Shown piece by piece: positions 34,238 to 42,746 of a stretch of 64,000 nucleotides of DNA. The DNA comes from Salinicoccus cyprini. GTDB taxonomy: Bacteria; Bacillota; Bacilli; Staphylococcales; Salinicoccaceae. A program made the translations under genes and the position numbers. How positions within the stretch are numbered: position 1 is the stretch's first letter; the number at the start of each line of letters is the position of its first letter. The DNA lies in assembly GCF_007713705.1 (NCBI RefSeq), contig NZ_VMSJ01000004.1:62001-126000 (forward strand), given 5' to 3'. Under the pieces are notes generated by a model. That model was not told where the DNA came from, made no database searches, and saw nothing but the letters and a program-made list of their open reading frames with translations.

Positions 34238-35344
34238 TTATTGTGCATTCACAATGGCACGGTACAGTATTTCAGTACCATTCTGCATTGCCGAATGTTC
34301 AAATGACATGTACGGATGGTGCAGACCCGGCTTGAGATCGCAACCGATGCCGATCATCGCCCCTTTCAGATTTGGCAGTTTGACAGTGTAGTAATGGAAA
34401 TCATCCCCACCGCTTGTCACAACCGGCTCCAGGCATTTCTCTTCCCCGAGTACATCCACAATGGATCTGCGCAGGACTTCAATCGCATCAGGATGACTCT
34501 CGCTTGCGACGATTCCAGAAAACTCCTTATCTTCTATTTTGACGTCGTAGAATTCCTCGATGTATTTGAGGATATTGAAGACCCGCTCCTTCAGCTTGTC
34601 CATCTGTTCATTTGTCTGGGCACGCATATCAATGCCGCATTCCGCCACACCCGGTATAATGTTCAACGACTTCCCGCCGGCGAGAAACTTCGTCATTTTG
34701 ACTGAAGAGGGAATGACCGGATTGATGTGTATCTTGGACAGCATATTGACGATATCCGCCCCGACCTCAATCGCATTATGGTTCAGATGCGGTCTTGCGC
34801 CATGCGCATCTTGACCGACAATCCTGAACTTCAGCGAACCGGCAGCACCATGCTCGATGCTCGGAGTGGCAAAACCGTTCGTCGCCTCCTCGATCGGTCT
34901 CAGGTGGATGCCGAAAAAGTAGTCCAGATCGTCTATCACCCCTTCATCGACAACAGAGAGTGCTCCCGTCCCGACTTCTTCGGCAGGCTGGAAAATGAAA
35001 CGGACACCTTTTGCTTCAAGCGCCGGATCGTCTTTTATCTTCAGCATCGTGCCGATGACCATTGCGGTATGTGCATCATGCCCACACGAGTGGTTCGCCT
35101 GCTTGATGCCGTTCACTTCCTGATACAGTGCATCGATATCCGCTCTGATGCCGACGATCAGGTTTCCGTCTTCAAAGCTGCCGACATCACAGTAGAGTCC
35201 CGTCGTATTGCTGAACTTGACGGGTTCAAAACCTGCCTCTTTCAAATAGTTGTATATGTACTCGGTTGTCTCCGTCTCCTCATAGCTCAGTTCCGGGTGC
35301 TCGTGTATATGTTCAAATACTTCCTGAATGTTGTCTTTCAGCAA
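34238..35344 (-). CDS. M20-family amidohydrolase, probable N-acyl-amino acid deacylase
   Basis: A 368-residue metallopeptidase-fold hydrolase of the M20D group (hippurate hydrolase/N-acetyldiaminopimelate deacetylase type). Metal-binding motifs are CGHDAHTAM near residue 93, the Glu pair in QPAEEVG and the C-terminal SGGDDFHYY. The start is best placed at a TTG (35344) with AAGGAG 7 bases upstream; the ATG at 35365 lies in front of that site. It diverges from a YfcC transporter and an N-succinylamino acid racemase gene, so it probably removes the acyl group from N-acylated amino acids. Confidence 0.85.
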   Translation of the reverse strand: MLKDNIQEVFEHIHEHPELSYEETETTEYIYNYLKEAGFEPVKFSNTTGLYCDVGSFEDGNLIVGIRADIDALYQEVNGIKQANHSCGHDAHTAMVIGTMLKIKDDPALEAKGVRFIFQPAEEVGTGALSVVDEGVIDDLDYFFGIHLRPIEEATNGFATPSIEHGAAGSLKFRIVGQDAHGARPHLNHNAIEVGADIVNMLSKIHINPVIPSSVKMTKFLAGGKSLNIIPGVAECGIDMRAQTNEQMDKLKERVFNILKYIEEFYDVKIEDKEFSGIVASESHPDAIEVLRRSIVDVLGEEKCLEPVVTSGGDDFHYYTVKLPNLKGAMIGIGCDLKPGLHHPYMSFEHSAMQNGTEILYRAIVNAQ

Positions 35345-35369
35345 AATAAAACTCCTTCCATGCAACTTA

Positions 35370-35398
35370 TTGAATAATCATTCACTGTCTACTATAAT
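35370..35398 (+). promoter_or_regulatory. Promoter of the YfcC/NSAR operon
   Basis: TTGAAT and TATAAT are separated by exactly 17 bases; the -35 element lies right behind the divergent M20 start region. Confidence 0.75.
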
Positions 35399-35436
35399 AT
35401 ATTTAATTGCTTGAAAATTCAAATAGGAGGTATTTT

Positions 35437-36876
35437 ATGACGGATGAAAACAGATCCACTGAAGAAAGTGAAGTGAAACAAAGGAAAAAGAGAGGATTCC
35501 GCATGCCGGATGCCTACGCCATACTATTCTTCTTCCTTGTCCTTGCAGCTGTCGCTACATACATAATCCCAGCAGGTACGTTTGAAACGGAGGAGTCATC
35601 GGAAGGCATCGATGTCATCATACCCGGCACGTTCAGTATCATCGATTCCAACCCGGCCGGATTCCTCGATGTCTTCGGCGCCATCGTCGAAGGGCTTGTC
35701 AGTACCTCGAATCTCATATTTCTCGTTCTGATCATCGGCGGTGCGTTTGCCGTCATCGAAAGAACGGGCGCCATCGATGCGCTGGTAACGAAAATCATCC
35801 GCATCACTAAAAATAAGGAATGGCTGCTCATTGCGCTCGTTATGATCGTCTTTTCCATTTTCGGTACGCTCGGCATCATCGTAAATGCCGTCATCGCCTT
35901 CATTCCGCTCGGCATCATTCTTGCGCGCTCCATGAAGATGGATGCCATCATCGGCATATCCATCATCTATCTGGGTGCCTATGTCGGTTTCGGTGTCGCC
36001 GTACTGGACCCGCTGACGATCGGCTTCGCCCAGCAGATTGCTGAAATCCCGCTCTTCTCCGGTGCACGGGAACGTGTCATCATGTATGTCATTGCACTGA
36101 TTGCGACCATGGCATACGTCATCTGGTACGCAAACCGTATCAAGAAGGATCCGAGCCGCGGTATTCTGAAAGAGAATCCATTTCCTAAAACACCTTCAGA
36201 GGGACAAGAGCTCGGCCAGCAGGACATGAAATTGAAGCACATCCTCGTACTGCTGGCATTGGCAGGCGGAATCGGTGCCTATGTCACTGGTGTGTTTGTT
36301 GCCGAGTGGAGTCTCGGTGAAATGTCTGCGGTTTTCCTCATCATCATGGTGGCTGCAGCCATCATCGGCAGAATCCACGTCAACGACATGATCTCCACCT
36401 TCATCGAAGGGGCCAATACGGTGCTCTACGGTGCTCTGATCATCGGGATGGCCCGTTCGATCGTCGTCATCCTCGAGCAGGGTATGGTACTGGATAGTGT
36501 CGTCAACTTCATGGCGATCATCATGGAACCATTCTCCAGCACGACCGGTGCCATCATCATGTTCCTGGCCAATGGACTGTTCAATCTTATTGTCACATCA
36601 GGCAGTGGCCAGGCAGCAATCGTCATGCCGATCATGGCGCCGCTCGCCGACATCATGGACTTCCCGCGACAGGTCGCTGTACAGGCCTATACGATGGGGG
36701 ACGGCTTCACCAATATCATCACCCCGCTCTCCGGTGTACTGATGGCAAATCTCGCCATTGCCGGTGTACCATATACAAAATGGGTCAAATTTGCCCTGCC
36801 GCTCGTCCTTATATGGTATGTTCTTGGTATCATCTATTTGATTGTGCTTGTCGCAATCAACTGGGGACCAGTATAG
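35437..36876 (+). CDS. YfcC-family (ArcD/DcuC-like) membrane transporter
   Basis: A 479-residue permease with a basic cytosolic N-terminus (about 25 residues) and some twelve hydrophobic segments. PDAYAILFFFLVLAA, PAGTFE and VTSGSGQAAIVMPIMAPLAD are YfcC-family features; relatives move C4-dicarboxylates, arginine/ornithine or aminoacyl-glutamates. AGGAGG supports the ATG at 35437. It lies 11 bases upstream of the racemase gene, so import of an N-acyl amino acid or peptide-like compound is likely. Confidence 0.85.
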   Translation: MTDENRSTEESEVKQRKKRGFRMPDAYAILFFFLVLAAVATYIIPAGTFETEESSEGIDVIIPGTFSIIDSNPAGFLDVFGAIVEGLVSTSNLIFLVLIIGGAFAVIERTGAIDALVTKIIRITKNKEWLLIALVMIVFSIFGTLGIIVNAVIAFIPLGIILARSMKMDAIIGISIIYLGAYVGFGVAVLDPLTIGFAQQIAEIPLFSGARERVIMYVIALIATMAYVIWYANRIKKDPSRGILKENPFPKTPSEGQELGQQDMKLKHILVLLALAGGIGAYVTGVFVAEWSLGEMSAVFLIIMVAAAIIGRIHVNDMISTFIEGANTVLYGALIIGMARSIVVILEQGMVLDSVVNFMAIIMEPFSSTTGAIIMFLANGLFNLIVTSGSGQAAIVMPIMAPLADIMDFPRQVAVQAYTMGDGFTNIITPLSGVLMANLAIAGVPYTKWVKFALPLVLIWYVLGIIYLIVLVAINWGPV

Positions 36877-36887
36877 GAGGAAAATGA

Positions 36888-38027
36888 ATGAAGATTACAG
36901 AAATCAGACTGCATCAGCTGTCGATGAAGATGAAAACACCATTCACCACAAGCTTTGGTACACAGCAGGACCGCTTCATTACGATTGTGGAAGCCATTGA
37001 TGAAACAGGCCGCTCCGGTTTCGGGGAGTGCGTGTCCGGGGAGGATCCACTCTACTCGGAAGAGTTCATGGATGCATCCATCATTGCGATGAAGAAGTAT
37101 TTTGCACCGATGATCATCCACAATGAAATAGATCATCCGGACGAAGTCTGGGAACTGTTCAAGCCCTTCAAAAGAAACAATATGGCAAAAGCAGCCATCG
37201 AAGGCGCCGTATGGGATCTGTACGCCAAGCAGAACGATATGACACTGGCTGAAGCCATCGGTGGACAGAAGACTCAGGTTGAGGTCGGAATTTCACTCGG
37301 TCTCGAGGAGACTGATGAGCTGCTGCTCGAGAAAGTCAAGGAGAAGGTGGATGAGGGCTACAAGCGCATCAAAGTGAAGATCAAGCCCGGACGAGATGTC
37401 GATATGATCCGCAGGATCAGAGACCGCTTCGGTGATATCCCGCTCATGGCCGATGCCAATTCCGCCTATACGCTGGATGACATCGAAACTTTGAAGGCAC
37501 TCGATGCATTCGATCTGATGATGATCGAGCAGCCGCTTGCTGCCGGAGATCTGATCGACCACGCCAAACTGCAGAAACAGATCTCCACTCCGGTATGTCT
37601 CGATGAAAGCATCGATTCCTATCAGGCCGCCCTCGGTGCCATCGAGCTTGGCAGCTGCAGGATCATCAATGTGAAAGTTGGACGTGTCGGCGGCATTACA
37701 CAGTCCATAAAAATCCACGACCTTGCACAGAAGCATGATATTCCATTATGGTGCGGCGGCATGCTTGAAGCGGGTGTCGGCCGTCTGCACAATATCGCCA
37801 TCACGACACTTGGCAACTTCACACTGCCTGGTGATACAGCATCATCAAGCAGATACTGGTATGAAGACATCATCACGCCTGAGGTCGTTGCCAAAGACGG
37901 TGTTGTACAAGTCAGCAGCGCGCCCGGCATCGGAGCAGAAGTCGATTTTGACAAGATGCAGCAATACTTGAAGCAGACCGACGTGATCACAGAGGCGGAT
38001 GTCCCGGACATGAACTTCTATAACTGA
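36888..38027 (+). CDS. N-succinylamino acid racemase/o-succinylbenzoate synthase-family enolase
   Basis: A 379-residue enolase-superfamily enzyme of the MenC/NSAR group. Every active-site residue is in place: Lys162 and Lys164 (KVKIKPG), metal ligands Asp189, Glu214 and Asp239, and Lys263 (INVKVGRVGG); spacing matches characterised NSAR enzymes, and CGGMLEAGVGR near residue 290 is diagnostic. NSAR interconverts D- and L-N-acylamino acids; many also have OSBS activity for menaquinone synthesis. The transporter and deacylase neighbours, and absence of men genes, favour the racemase role. AGGAGG precedes the ATG. Confidence 0.9.
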   Translation: MKITEIRLHQLSMKMKTPFTTSFGTQQDRFITIVEAIDETGRSGFGECVSGEDPLYSEEFMDASIIAMKKYFAPMIIHNEIDHPDEVWELFKPFKRNNMAKAAIEGAVWDLYAKQNDMTLAEAIGGQKTQVEVGISLGLEETDELLLEKVKEKVDEGYKRIKVKIKPGRDVDMIRRIRDRFGDIPLMADANSAYTLDDIETLKALDAFDLMMIEQPLAAGDLIDHAKLQKQISTPVCLDESIDSYQAALGAIELGSCRIINVKVGRVGGITQSIKIHDLAQKHDIPLWCGGMLEAGVGRLHNIAITTLGNFTLPGDTASSSRYWYEDIITPEVVAKDGVVQVSSAPGIGAEVDFDKMQQYLKQTDVITEADVPDMNFYN

Positions 38028-38040
38028 TTTCAAATGCATG

Positions 38041-38077
38041 AAACCCGTAACCGGGAAACCCGGTTACGGGTTTATTT
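38041..38077. terminator. Terminator between the NSAR and LysE genes
   Basis: AAACCCGTAACCGGG and CCCGGTTACGGGTTT form perfect 15-bp arms around AAA, followed by ATTTATG. It can serve both converging operons. Confidence 0.9.
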
Positions 38078-38097
38078 ATGCTTATGAATGTTGTCCA

Positions 38098-38727
38098 TCA
38101 GGCGTCGAGTGCAGTACGGATTCCGAACAGGATGAGTACGACGCCGGCACCTTTGGCGAGCCAGTTCTGGAACATCCTGCTTTTGAGCCATTTTTTCATG
38201 ATGTTGACGAGTTCGACGACAAGCAGGAACCATAGTGATGAGATGCCGATCAGCAGGCCGGCCAGTATGACCAGCTGCTGGTTCTCTCCAATACTGCCCC
38301 CGACGGTCATGAACTGCGGCATGATGGTGATATAGAGCAGCAGCACTTTCGGGTTCAGGATGTTGCTGATCAGCCCCTGCCGGAACGCTTCGCCCAACTG
38401 CCCTTTCGCCTGCTGCTGCTTCTCTTTCAGATCATCCACAGAGACAAGCTGGCCTGCAGTGAAGCTTCTGATGCCGATATAGATCAGATAGGCGGCCCCG
38501 ATATATTTTATGGTACTGAACAGTATGATCGAATTCGCAATGACGACAGCGAGGCCGATGACGGCGATGAACGTCCAGAACAGATGACCGAGGACGATGC
38601 CGAGGATCGTCACCCTGCCTGCATTGCTGTTGATGTTGAGTGTATTCTTCATGATGATCATCGAATCGGCACCTGGCATCATTGCGAGCACGATGACGAC
38701 CGCTATATATGCCATCAAGTTGTCCAT
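38098..38727 (-). CDS. LysE/RhtB-family amino acid exporter
   Basis: A 209-residue membrane protein with about six segments and the family signature MMPGADSMIIMKNTL...GIVLGHLFWT near the N-terminus. Members export lysine, homoserine, threonine or other amino acids. The ATG overlaps the phosphoesterase stop codon (TAATG), so the two are translated from one mRNA. Confidence 0.88.
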   Translation of the reverse strand: MDNLMAYIAVVIVLAMMPGADSMIIMKNTLNINSNAGRVTILGIVLGHLFWTFIAVIGLAVVIANSIILFSTIKYIGAAYLIYIGIRSFTAGQLVSVDDLKEKQQQAKGQLGEAFRQGLISNILNPKVLLLYITIMPQFMTVGGSIGENQQLVILAGLLIGISSLWFLLVVELVNIMKKWLKSRMFQNWLAKGAGVVLILFGIRTALDA

Positions 38728-39578
38728 TACTCCGCCCCCTCCGTTCGCTTCAGTTCCATGACGACGATCTCCGGACGGTTGAATACACGGAACGGGAAGC
38801 GGCTGTTGCCGAGCCCCCGGCTGACGACCATGCTGGTACCATCTTTTTCATATACGCCTTCAGTATACTTGGGAAGTACACCCTGGTGCGGCGCGTAGAG
38901 CCCTTTGACGATCGGCAGGCGGATCTGCCCGCCATGGGCATGACCGGTGAACACGAGGTCGATCGGGAAGCGTGTATACATATCAAACAGTTCCGGACGG
39001 TGCGACAGTACAATGGTGAAGCGATCGGGCCTGTTCTCGAGTCTGTGTTCGAGATCCCGTCTGAAATCGGCTGTCACCTGGTGATCACCGTCCGTGCCAT
39101 AGAACCAGAGATCCTCCATACCGATCACCCTGATATATTCATGACCGATATTGATCCACTCATTGCTTTTGCTGATATTCTTCATGCCGGAGGCATCGAT
39201 TGCCTGCTCGAGCTTATCGAATTTTCTATAGTGGGCTTCATGGTTGCCCGTCACATAGTAGGTCGGCAGAATACCGACTAACTGGGTGATCAGCTGCATA
39301 GACCGCCTGAAGTTCGGTGTACGCCGGTCGATCACATCGCCGGTGACAAAGATGACATCGCCATCGATCTTCTTTATTTCACGGATCAGTTTGGCAGAAC
39401 GGAAGCCGAACCAGGCATTATGGAAGTCCGACACCTGGATGATCTTGAAGCCGTCGAATGCCGGGGGTACCCGGACGGATGCATGTGTATGGTACGTTGT
39501 GATGATGTCCTTATCCTGCTTATAGAGAAAGCGCGCCAACGCAATGGAAAAGCCTAGTACAATCTGGGAAATCTTCAT
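38727..39578 (-). CDS. Membrane-anchored metallophosphoesterase (YkuE/YpbG-like)
   Basis: A 283-residue calcineurin-like phosphoesterase with a short N-terminal hydrophobic segment. Metal ligands are visible in QVSDFHNAW, VTGDVIDRR, VTGNHEAH, LSHRPE and FTGHAHGGQ. Related Bacillus enzymes act at the membrane, some on lipid A-like or UDP-diacylglucosamine substrates, others unknown. GAGG 7 bases upstream supports the ATG at 39578. First gene of a two-gene operon with the LysE exporter. Confidence 0.85.
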   Translation of the reverse strand: MKISQIVLGFSIALARFLYKQDKDIITTYHTHASVRVPPAFDGFKIIQVSDFHNAWFGFRSAKLIREIKKIDGDVIFVTGDVIDRRTPNFRRSMQLITQLVGILPTYYVTGNHEAHYRKFDKLEQAIDASGMKNISKSNEWINIGHEYIRVIGMEDLWFYGTDGDHQVTADFRRDLEHRLENRPDRFTIVLSHRPELFDMYTRFPIDLVFTGHAHGGQIRLPIVKGLYAPHQGVLPKYTEGVYEKDGTSMVVSRGLGNSRFPFRVFNRPEIVVMELKRTEGAE

Positions 39579-39639
39579 ATGACTACCTCGATTTTTCTTT
39601 CCATTATAGAGCAAATCGGCACGCCTTGAAACTCATATT

Positions 39640-40491
39640 CTATTTTTCGTCATCTATATATCTACCGTGCGACGGTTTCGCCACTTCATCGAAGTTTTCA
39701 ACAAGCGTGTTCAAGCCTTCACGCAATTCTTCACCCTTCAGTGCCTTGCCATGGCCGAATACGGCTGTTTCCGGTTCAATGGATGCCAGTTTCTCCACCG
39801 ATGCCTTTGCCGCTTCCCAGTCGTTTGTAAAATAGACCGGCGGTCCATGGATCTCCTTTTTCTGCACCATCGTCTTGTAGAGTGAATCCTGCTGCACAGT
39901 GACGAATGCATCTCCGACAATCAATGTACCATCCGATGCACGGTAGAATGATACATGTCCGTCGGAATGTCCTGGTGTATGGATCCATTCGAATTCCGGC
40001 AGATACGGTACTGTGCCGTCCGCCGGCAGCGGATGCACGTTCTCCGCCAGATCAACCGGCTCTTTCGGATAGATCGAGGACATTTTGGCCATCATGCCCC
40101 CCTCCACTGTCGGATCCGGGTCCGGATAAGGTGTCCTTCCTGTCAGATAGGGAAGCTCAAGCTTATGTGCGTAGACCGGGACGTCCCAGTGTTCGATCAG
40201 CTCGATGATGGAGCCGACATGGTCGAAATGGCCATGGGTCAGAACGATGGCTCCGGGCCTCGCCCCTTCTCCGAAGCGGTCCTCCACCACTTTGATGATT
40301 GCTTCCGCCGAATTGGTCAGCCCGGCATCCACCAGTACGAAGTCCTGCGCATCCGGGTGGCCGACCATGTGCAGATTGACGATCTTGTTCGTGTAGGTGC
40401 AAAGGTCCGAGAGCACCTCCGTCACGTTGCCGCTCTCTGTCGAGTACGTCGGGATATTCTTATAGTCACTGCCATACTGCATTCTGCTCAT
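39640..40491 (-). CDS. MBL-fold metallohydrolase
   Basis: A 283-residue beta-lactamase-fold hydrolase. The zinc motif LTHGHFDHVG lies near residue 85, with further ligands in TPGHSDGH and VFGHGKAL. This resembles the YqjP/YtnP lactonase-like and glyoxalase II-like group; the substrate is not evident. It is a single gene, divergent from an aldo/keto reductase. Confidence 0.85.
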   Translation of the reverse strand: MSRMQYGSDYKNIPTYSTESGNVTEVLSDLCTYTNKIVNLHMVGHPDAQDFVLVDAGLTNSAEAIIKVVEDRFGEGARPGAIVLTHGHFDHVGSIIELIEHWDVPVYAHKLELPYLTGRTPYPDPDPTVEGGMMAKMSSIYPKEPVDLAENVHPLPADGTVPYLPEFEWIHTPGHSDGHVSFYRASDGTLIVGDAFVTVQQDSLYKTMVQKKEIHGPPVYFTNDWEAAKASVEKLASIEPETAVFGHGKALKGEELREGLNTLVENFDEVAKPSHGRYIDDEK

Positions 40492-40619
40492 CGTAATCCC
40501 CCTTGAAATTTAATGTCTACAGCATTCATTTACCCTCGCATACACAACTTCATTCCAAAAATATCGGGTCCCCGGAGACAAGTCCATCATTTCAGCACCT
40601 GATGAAAGCGACATGCATC

Positions 40620-40648
40620 TTGTCGTCCAGCCTGTTATCTCTTATATG
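40620..40648 (+). promoter_or_regulatory. Putative promoter of the YdhF-like reductase gene
   Basis: TTGTCG and TATATG with 17-base spacing, ending about 25 bases before the start codon. Moderate match only. Confidence 0.45.
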
Positions 40649-40673
40649 TTAAAATGAATGTGAGGTGATCAAT

Positions 40674-41606
40674 ATGGATAGAATCAATCTCGGAGGTTCG
40701 GAACTCGAAGCTTCAAGAATCGTTCTTGGCTGCATGCGCATTTCGGAAATGAAGACGGATGCACTGGCCAGACACATCAGCACAGCAATCGAACACGGCA
40801 TCAACCTTTTCGACCATGCAGATATATATGGCCGGGGGGAATGTGAACGGAAATTCGGCAAGCTGCTGGCAACCGAACTGGACAGGAAGGATATCCTGAT
40901 TCAGAGCAAATGTGGTATTCGTCATGAAAGAAAAAAAGACGTCCAGTATTATGATCTATCGAAGGCGTATATTATTGACGCCGTTGATGGCATATTGGAA
41001 AGGCTTGGTACCGACTACCTGGATCTACTCATGCTGCACCGCCCGGATGCACTGATGGAGCCGGAAGAGATTTCCGAGGCATTTGACAGGCTTCATGATA
41101 CCGGAAAGGTCAGACACTTCGGACTCAGCAACTTCAATGCCAACCAGTTCGACTTTGTCCAACAACATACATCACACAAGCTCATCACCAACCAGGTACA
41201 GTTCGGACCTGCCGCTGCTCATTTGGTCAACAGCGGCATGCAGGCCAACACACCTTTTGAAGGGGCCGCAGACAGGGATGGCGGGCTGCTCGAGCAGTCC
41301 CGTCTGAATGATGTAACGCTGCAGGCATGGTCGCCTTTCCATTACGGCTATTTTGAAGGCATCATCATGGACGACCCAAAGTTTGAAAAACTCAACAAAG
41401 TGCTTGAGGATATCGGCCAGTCCCATGGCATTACAAAGAACGCGGCTGCGATAGCCTGGATACTGAGACATCCTGCCACCATGCAGACGATTGTCGGCAC
41501 AACCGACACATCGAGGCTTGAAGATATCGCCAAAGCCGGAAATGTCAGACTCAGTCGTGAAGAATGGTATCAGATCTATGCGACAGCCGGTAATATGGTG
41601 CCCTGA
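40674..41606 (+). CDS. Aldo/keto reductase (YdhF-like)
   Basis: A 310-residue NADPH-dependent reductase of the YdhF subgroup. The catalytic tetrad is in FDHADIYGRGE (Asp, Tyr), IQSKCG (Lys) and LLMLHRPD (His); cofactor-binding residues lie in VGTTDTSRLEDI near the C-terminus. AGGTGA upstream supports the ATG at 40674. It differs in subgroup from the reductase at the window start. Single gene with its own terminator. Confidence 0.9.
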   Translation: MDRINLGGSELEASRIVLGCMRISEMKTDALARHISTAIEHGINLFDHADIYGRGECERKFGKLLATELDRKDILIQSKCGIRHERKKDVQYYDLSKAYIIDAVDGILERLGTDYLDLLMLHRPDALMEPEEISEAFDRLHDTGKVRHFGLSNFNANQFDFVQQHTSHKLITNQVQFGPAAAHLVNSGMQANTPFEGAADRDGGLLEQSRLNDVTLQAWSPFHYGYFEGIIMDDPKFEKLNKVLEDIGQSHGITKNAAAIAWILRHPATMQTIVGTTDTSRLEDIAKAGNVRLSREEWYQIYATAGNMVP

Positions 41607-41628
41607 CGATAGTTCGATTGCCGGAACG

Positions 41629-41664
41629 AAGACCACCCATCGGTTTGGCCGAGGGGTGGTCTTT
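41629..41664. terminator. Terminator between the converging reductase and Gfo/Idh genes
   Basis: AAGACCACCCaTCGG pairs with CCGAgGGGTGGTCTT around TTTGG, with a short T tract on the plus side. Confidence 0.83.
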
Positions 41665-41681
41665 AAACGTATATTCAGCTC

Positions 41682-42668
41682 CTACCGGCCATTATCTGCC
41701 GGGTACATGATACTGGCGCTTTTTCTGGCCTCCTCGAATGTTTCCATGACATTTATGGAGTGGTTCAGCCACCCGGACGCCGACTGATGATCACCATTAT
41801 CGTAGATCTCCTTGAAATCCTCAAGTTCAGACACCATGTTGTTTTCATGCTGTCCCAGGTCGATCGTTTCATCGTAATCATCAGTCTGGATTTCAACGGA
41901 ATCGATGATGTTCGCTGAGCCATTGACTTTGATGTATCCCTTGTCCCCCTGCAGCAGAATGCTGTTTTCGCTTTTCGTATCCTTGGATCCGATGCACGTC
42001 GCGATGCTTCCTACATATTTCATCACACATACGCCGGAAGTATCGATGCCATTTTCAAACTTGTTCGGCAAGTAGAAGACATCTTCAGGCTTCCCGAGCA
42101 GTCCGATGACGAAATGGAGGTTATAGATGTTCAGATCCGCCAAGGCACCACCCGAAAATTCCAGGTTGAAGACATTCGGCACTTCCCCGGATTTCAGTGC
42201 ATCATAGCGGCTCGAGTACTGCGAGTAGTTCGCCTGGACCACTTTGAGGTCCCCCACTCTGTGCAGATTTTCCTTTACCACCTTGTAGTGCGGCAGATGA
42301 ATGCCGGTGACCGCTTCGAACAGGAACAGCCCCTTCTCCCGACTCAAGGCAATCAGGTCCTGCAGCTCCCGCAGATTTGAAGTGAACGGCTTTTCACAGA
42401 TTACATGCTTGCCATGTTCGAGTGCCTGTCTGGCATATTTGTAGTGCAGATTGTTCGGTGAAGCGATGTAGACCGTATCGTACTGGTCATCGGTAAGCAT
42501 TTCTGCCACGTCCGTGAAGTAGTTGTCGATTCCATGTCCTTCTGCGAACAATCTGGCGCGTGTTTTCGTGCGGGAATGCACGCCGTATACTTTTACCCCT
42601 TCAACCTGCTCCGCGGCTTCTATGAAGCGGTCTACGATGAATCCCGTGCCTATCGTTGAAATTTTCAA
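41682..42668 (-). CDS. Gfo/Idh/MocA-family oxidoreductase
   Basis: A 328-residue NAD(P)-dependent oxidoreductase. The N-terminal Rossmann start ISTIGTGFIVDRF, the catalytic motif CEKPFTSN near residue 95 and the beta-sheet C-terminal domain (ADLNIYNLHFVIGLLG) define the family, which acts on sugars, inositols or trans-dihydrodiols. The start is best placed at TTG (42668), 5 bases after GGAAGGG; the longer frame adds residues that are not part of the fold. Substrate unknown. Confidence 0.86.
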   Translation of the reverse strand: MKISTIGTGFIVDRFIEAAEQVEGVKVYGVHSRTKTRARLFAEGHGIDNYFTDVAEMLTDDQYDTVYIASPNNLHYKYARQALEHGKHVICEKPFTSNLRELQDLIALSREKGLFLFEAVTGIHLPHYKVVKENLHRVGDLKVVQANYSQYSSRYDALKSGEVPNVFNLEFSGGALADLNIYNLHFVIGLLGKPEDVFYLPNKFENGIDTSGVCVMKYVGSIATCIGSKDTKSENSILLQGDKGYIKVNGSANIIDSVEIQTDDYDETIDLGQHENNMVSELEDFKEIYDNGDHQSASGWLNHSINVMETFEEARKSASIMYPADNGR

Positions 42669-42718
42669 TTGAACCCTTCCTTTTCCTGATACTTTCCTAT
42701 AGTCTACCATATAAAAAA

Positions 42719-42744
42719 GACGCACATCCAAGCGGATGTACGTC
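42719..42744 (-). terminator. Terminator of the CNNM-family gene
   Basis: On the minus strand GACGtACATCC and GGATGTgCGTC pair around GCTT, followed by six T residues. Confidence 0.87.
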
Positions 42745-42746
42745 CT

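Noticed and set aside
36888-38027. Naming the enolase-family gene menC
   Set aside because: Family members are often bifunctional, but the neighbours are a transporter and a deacylase rather than menaquinone genes, so the symbol was withheld.
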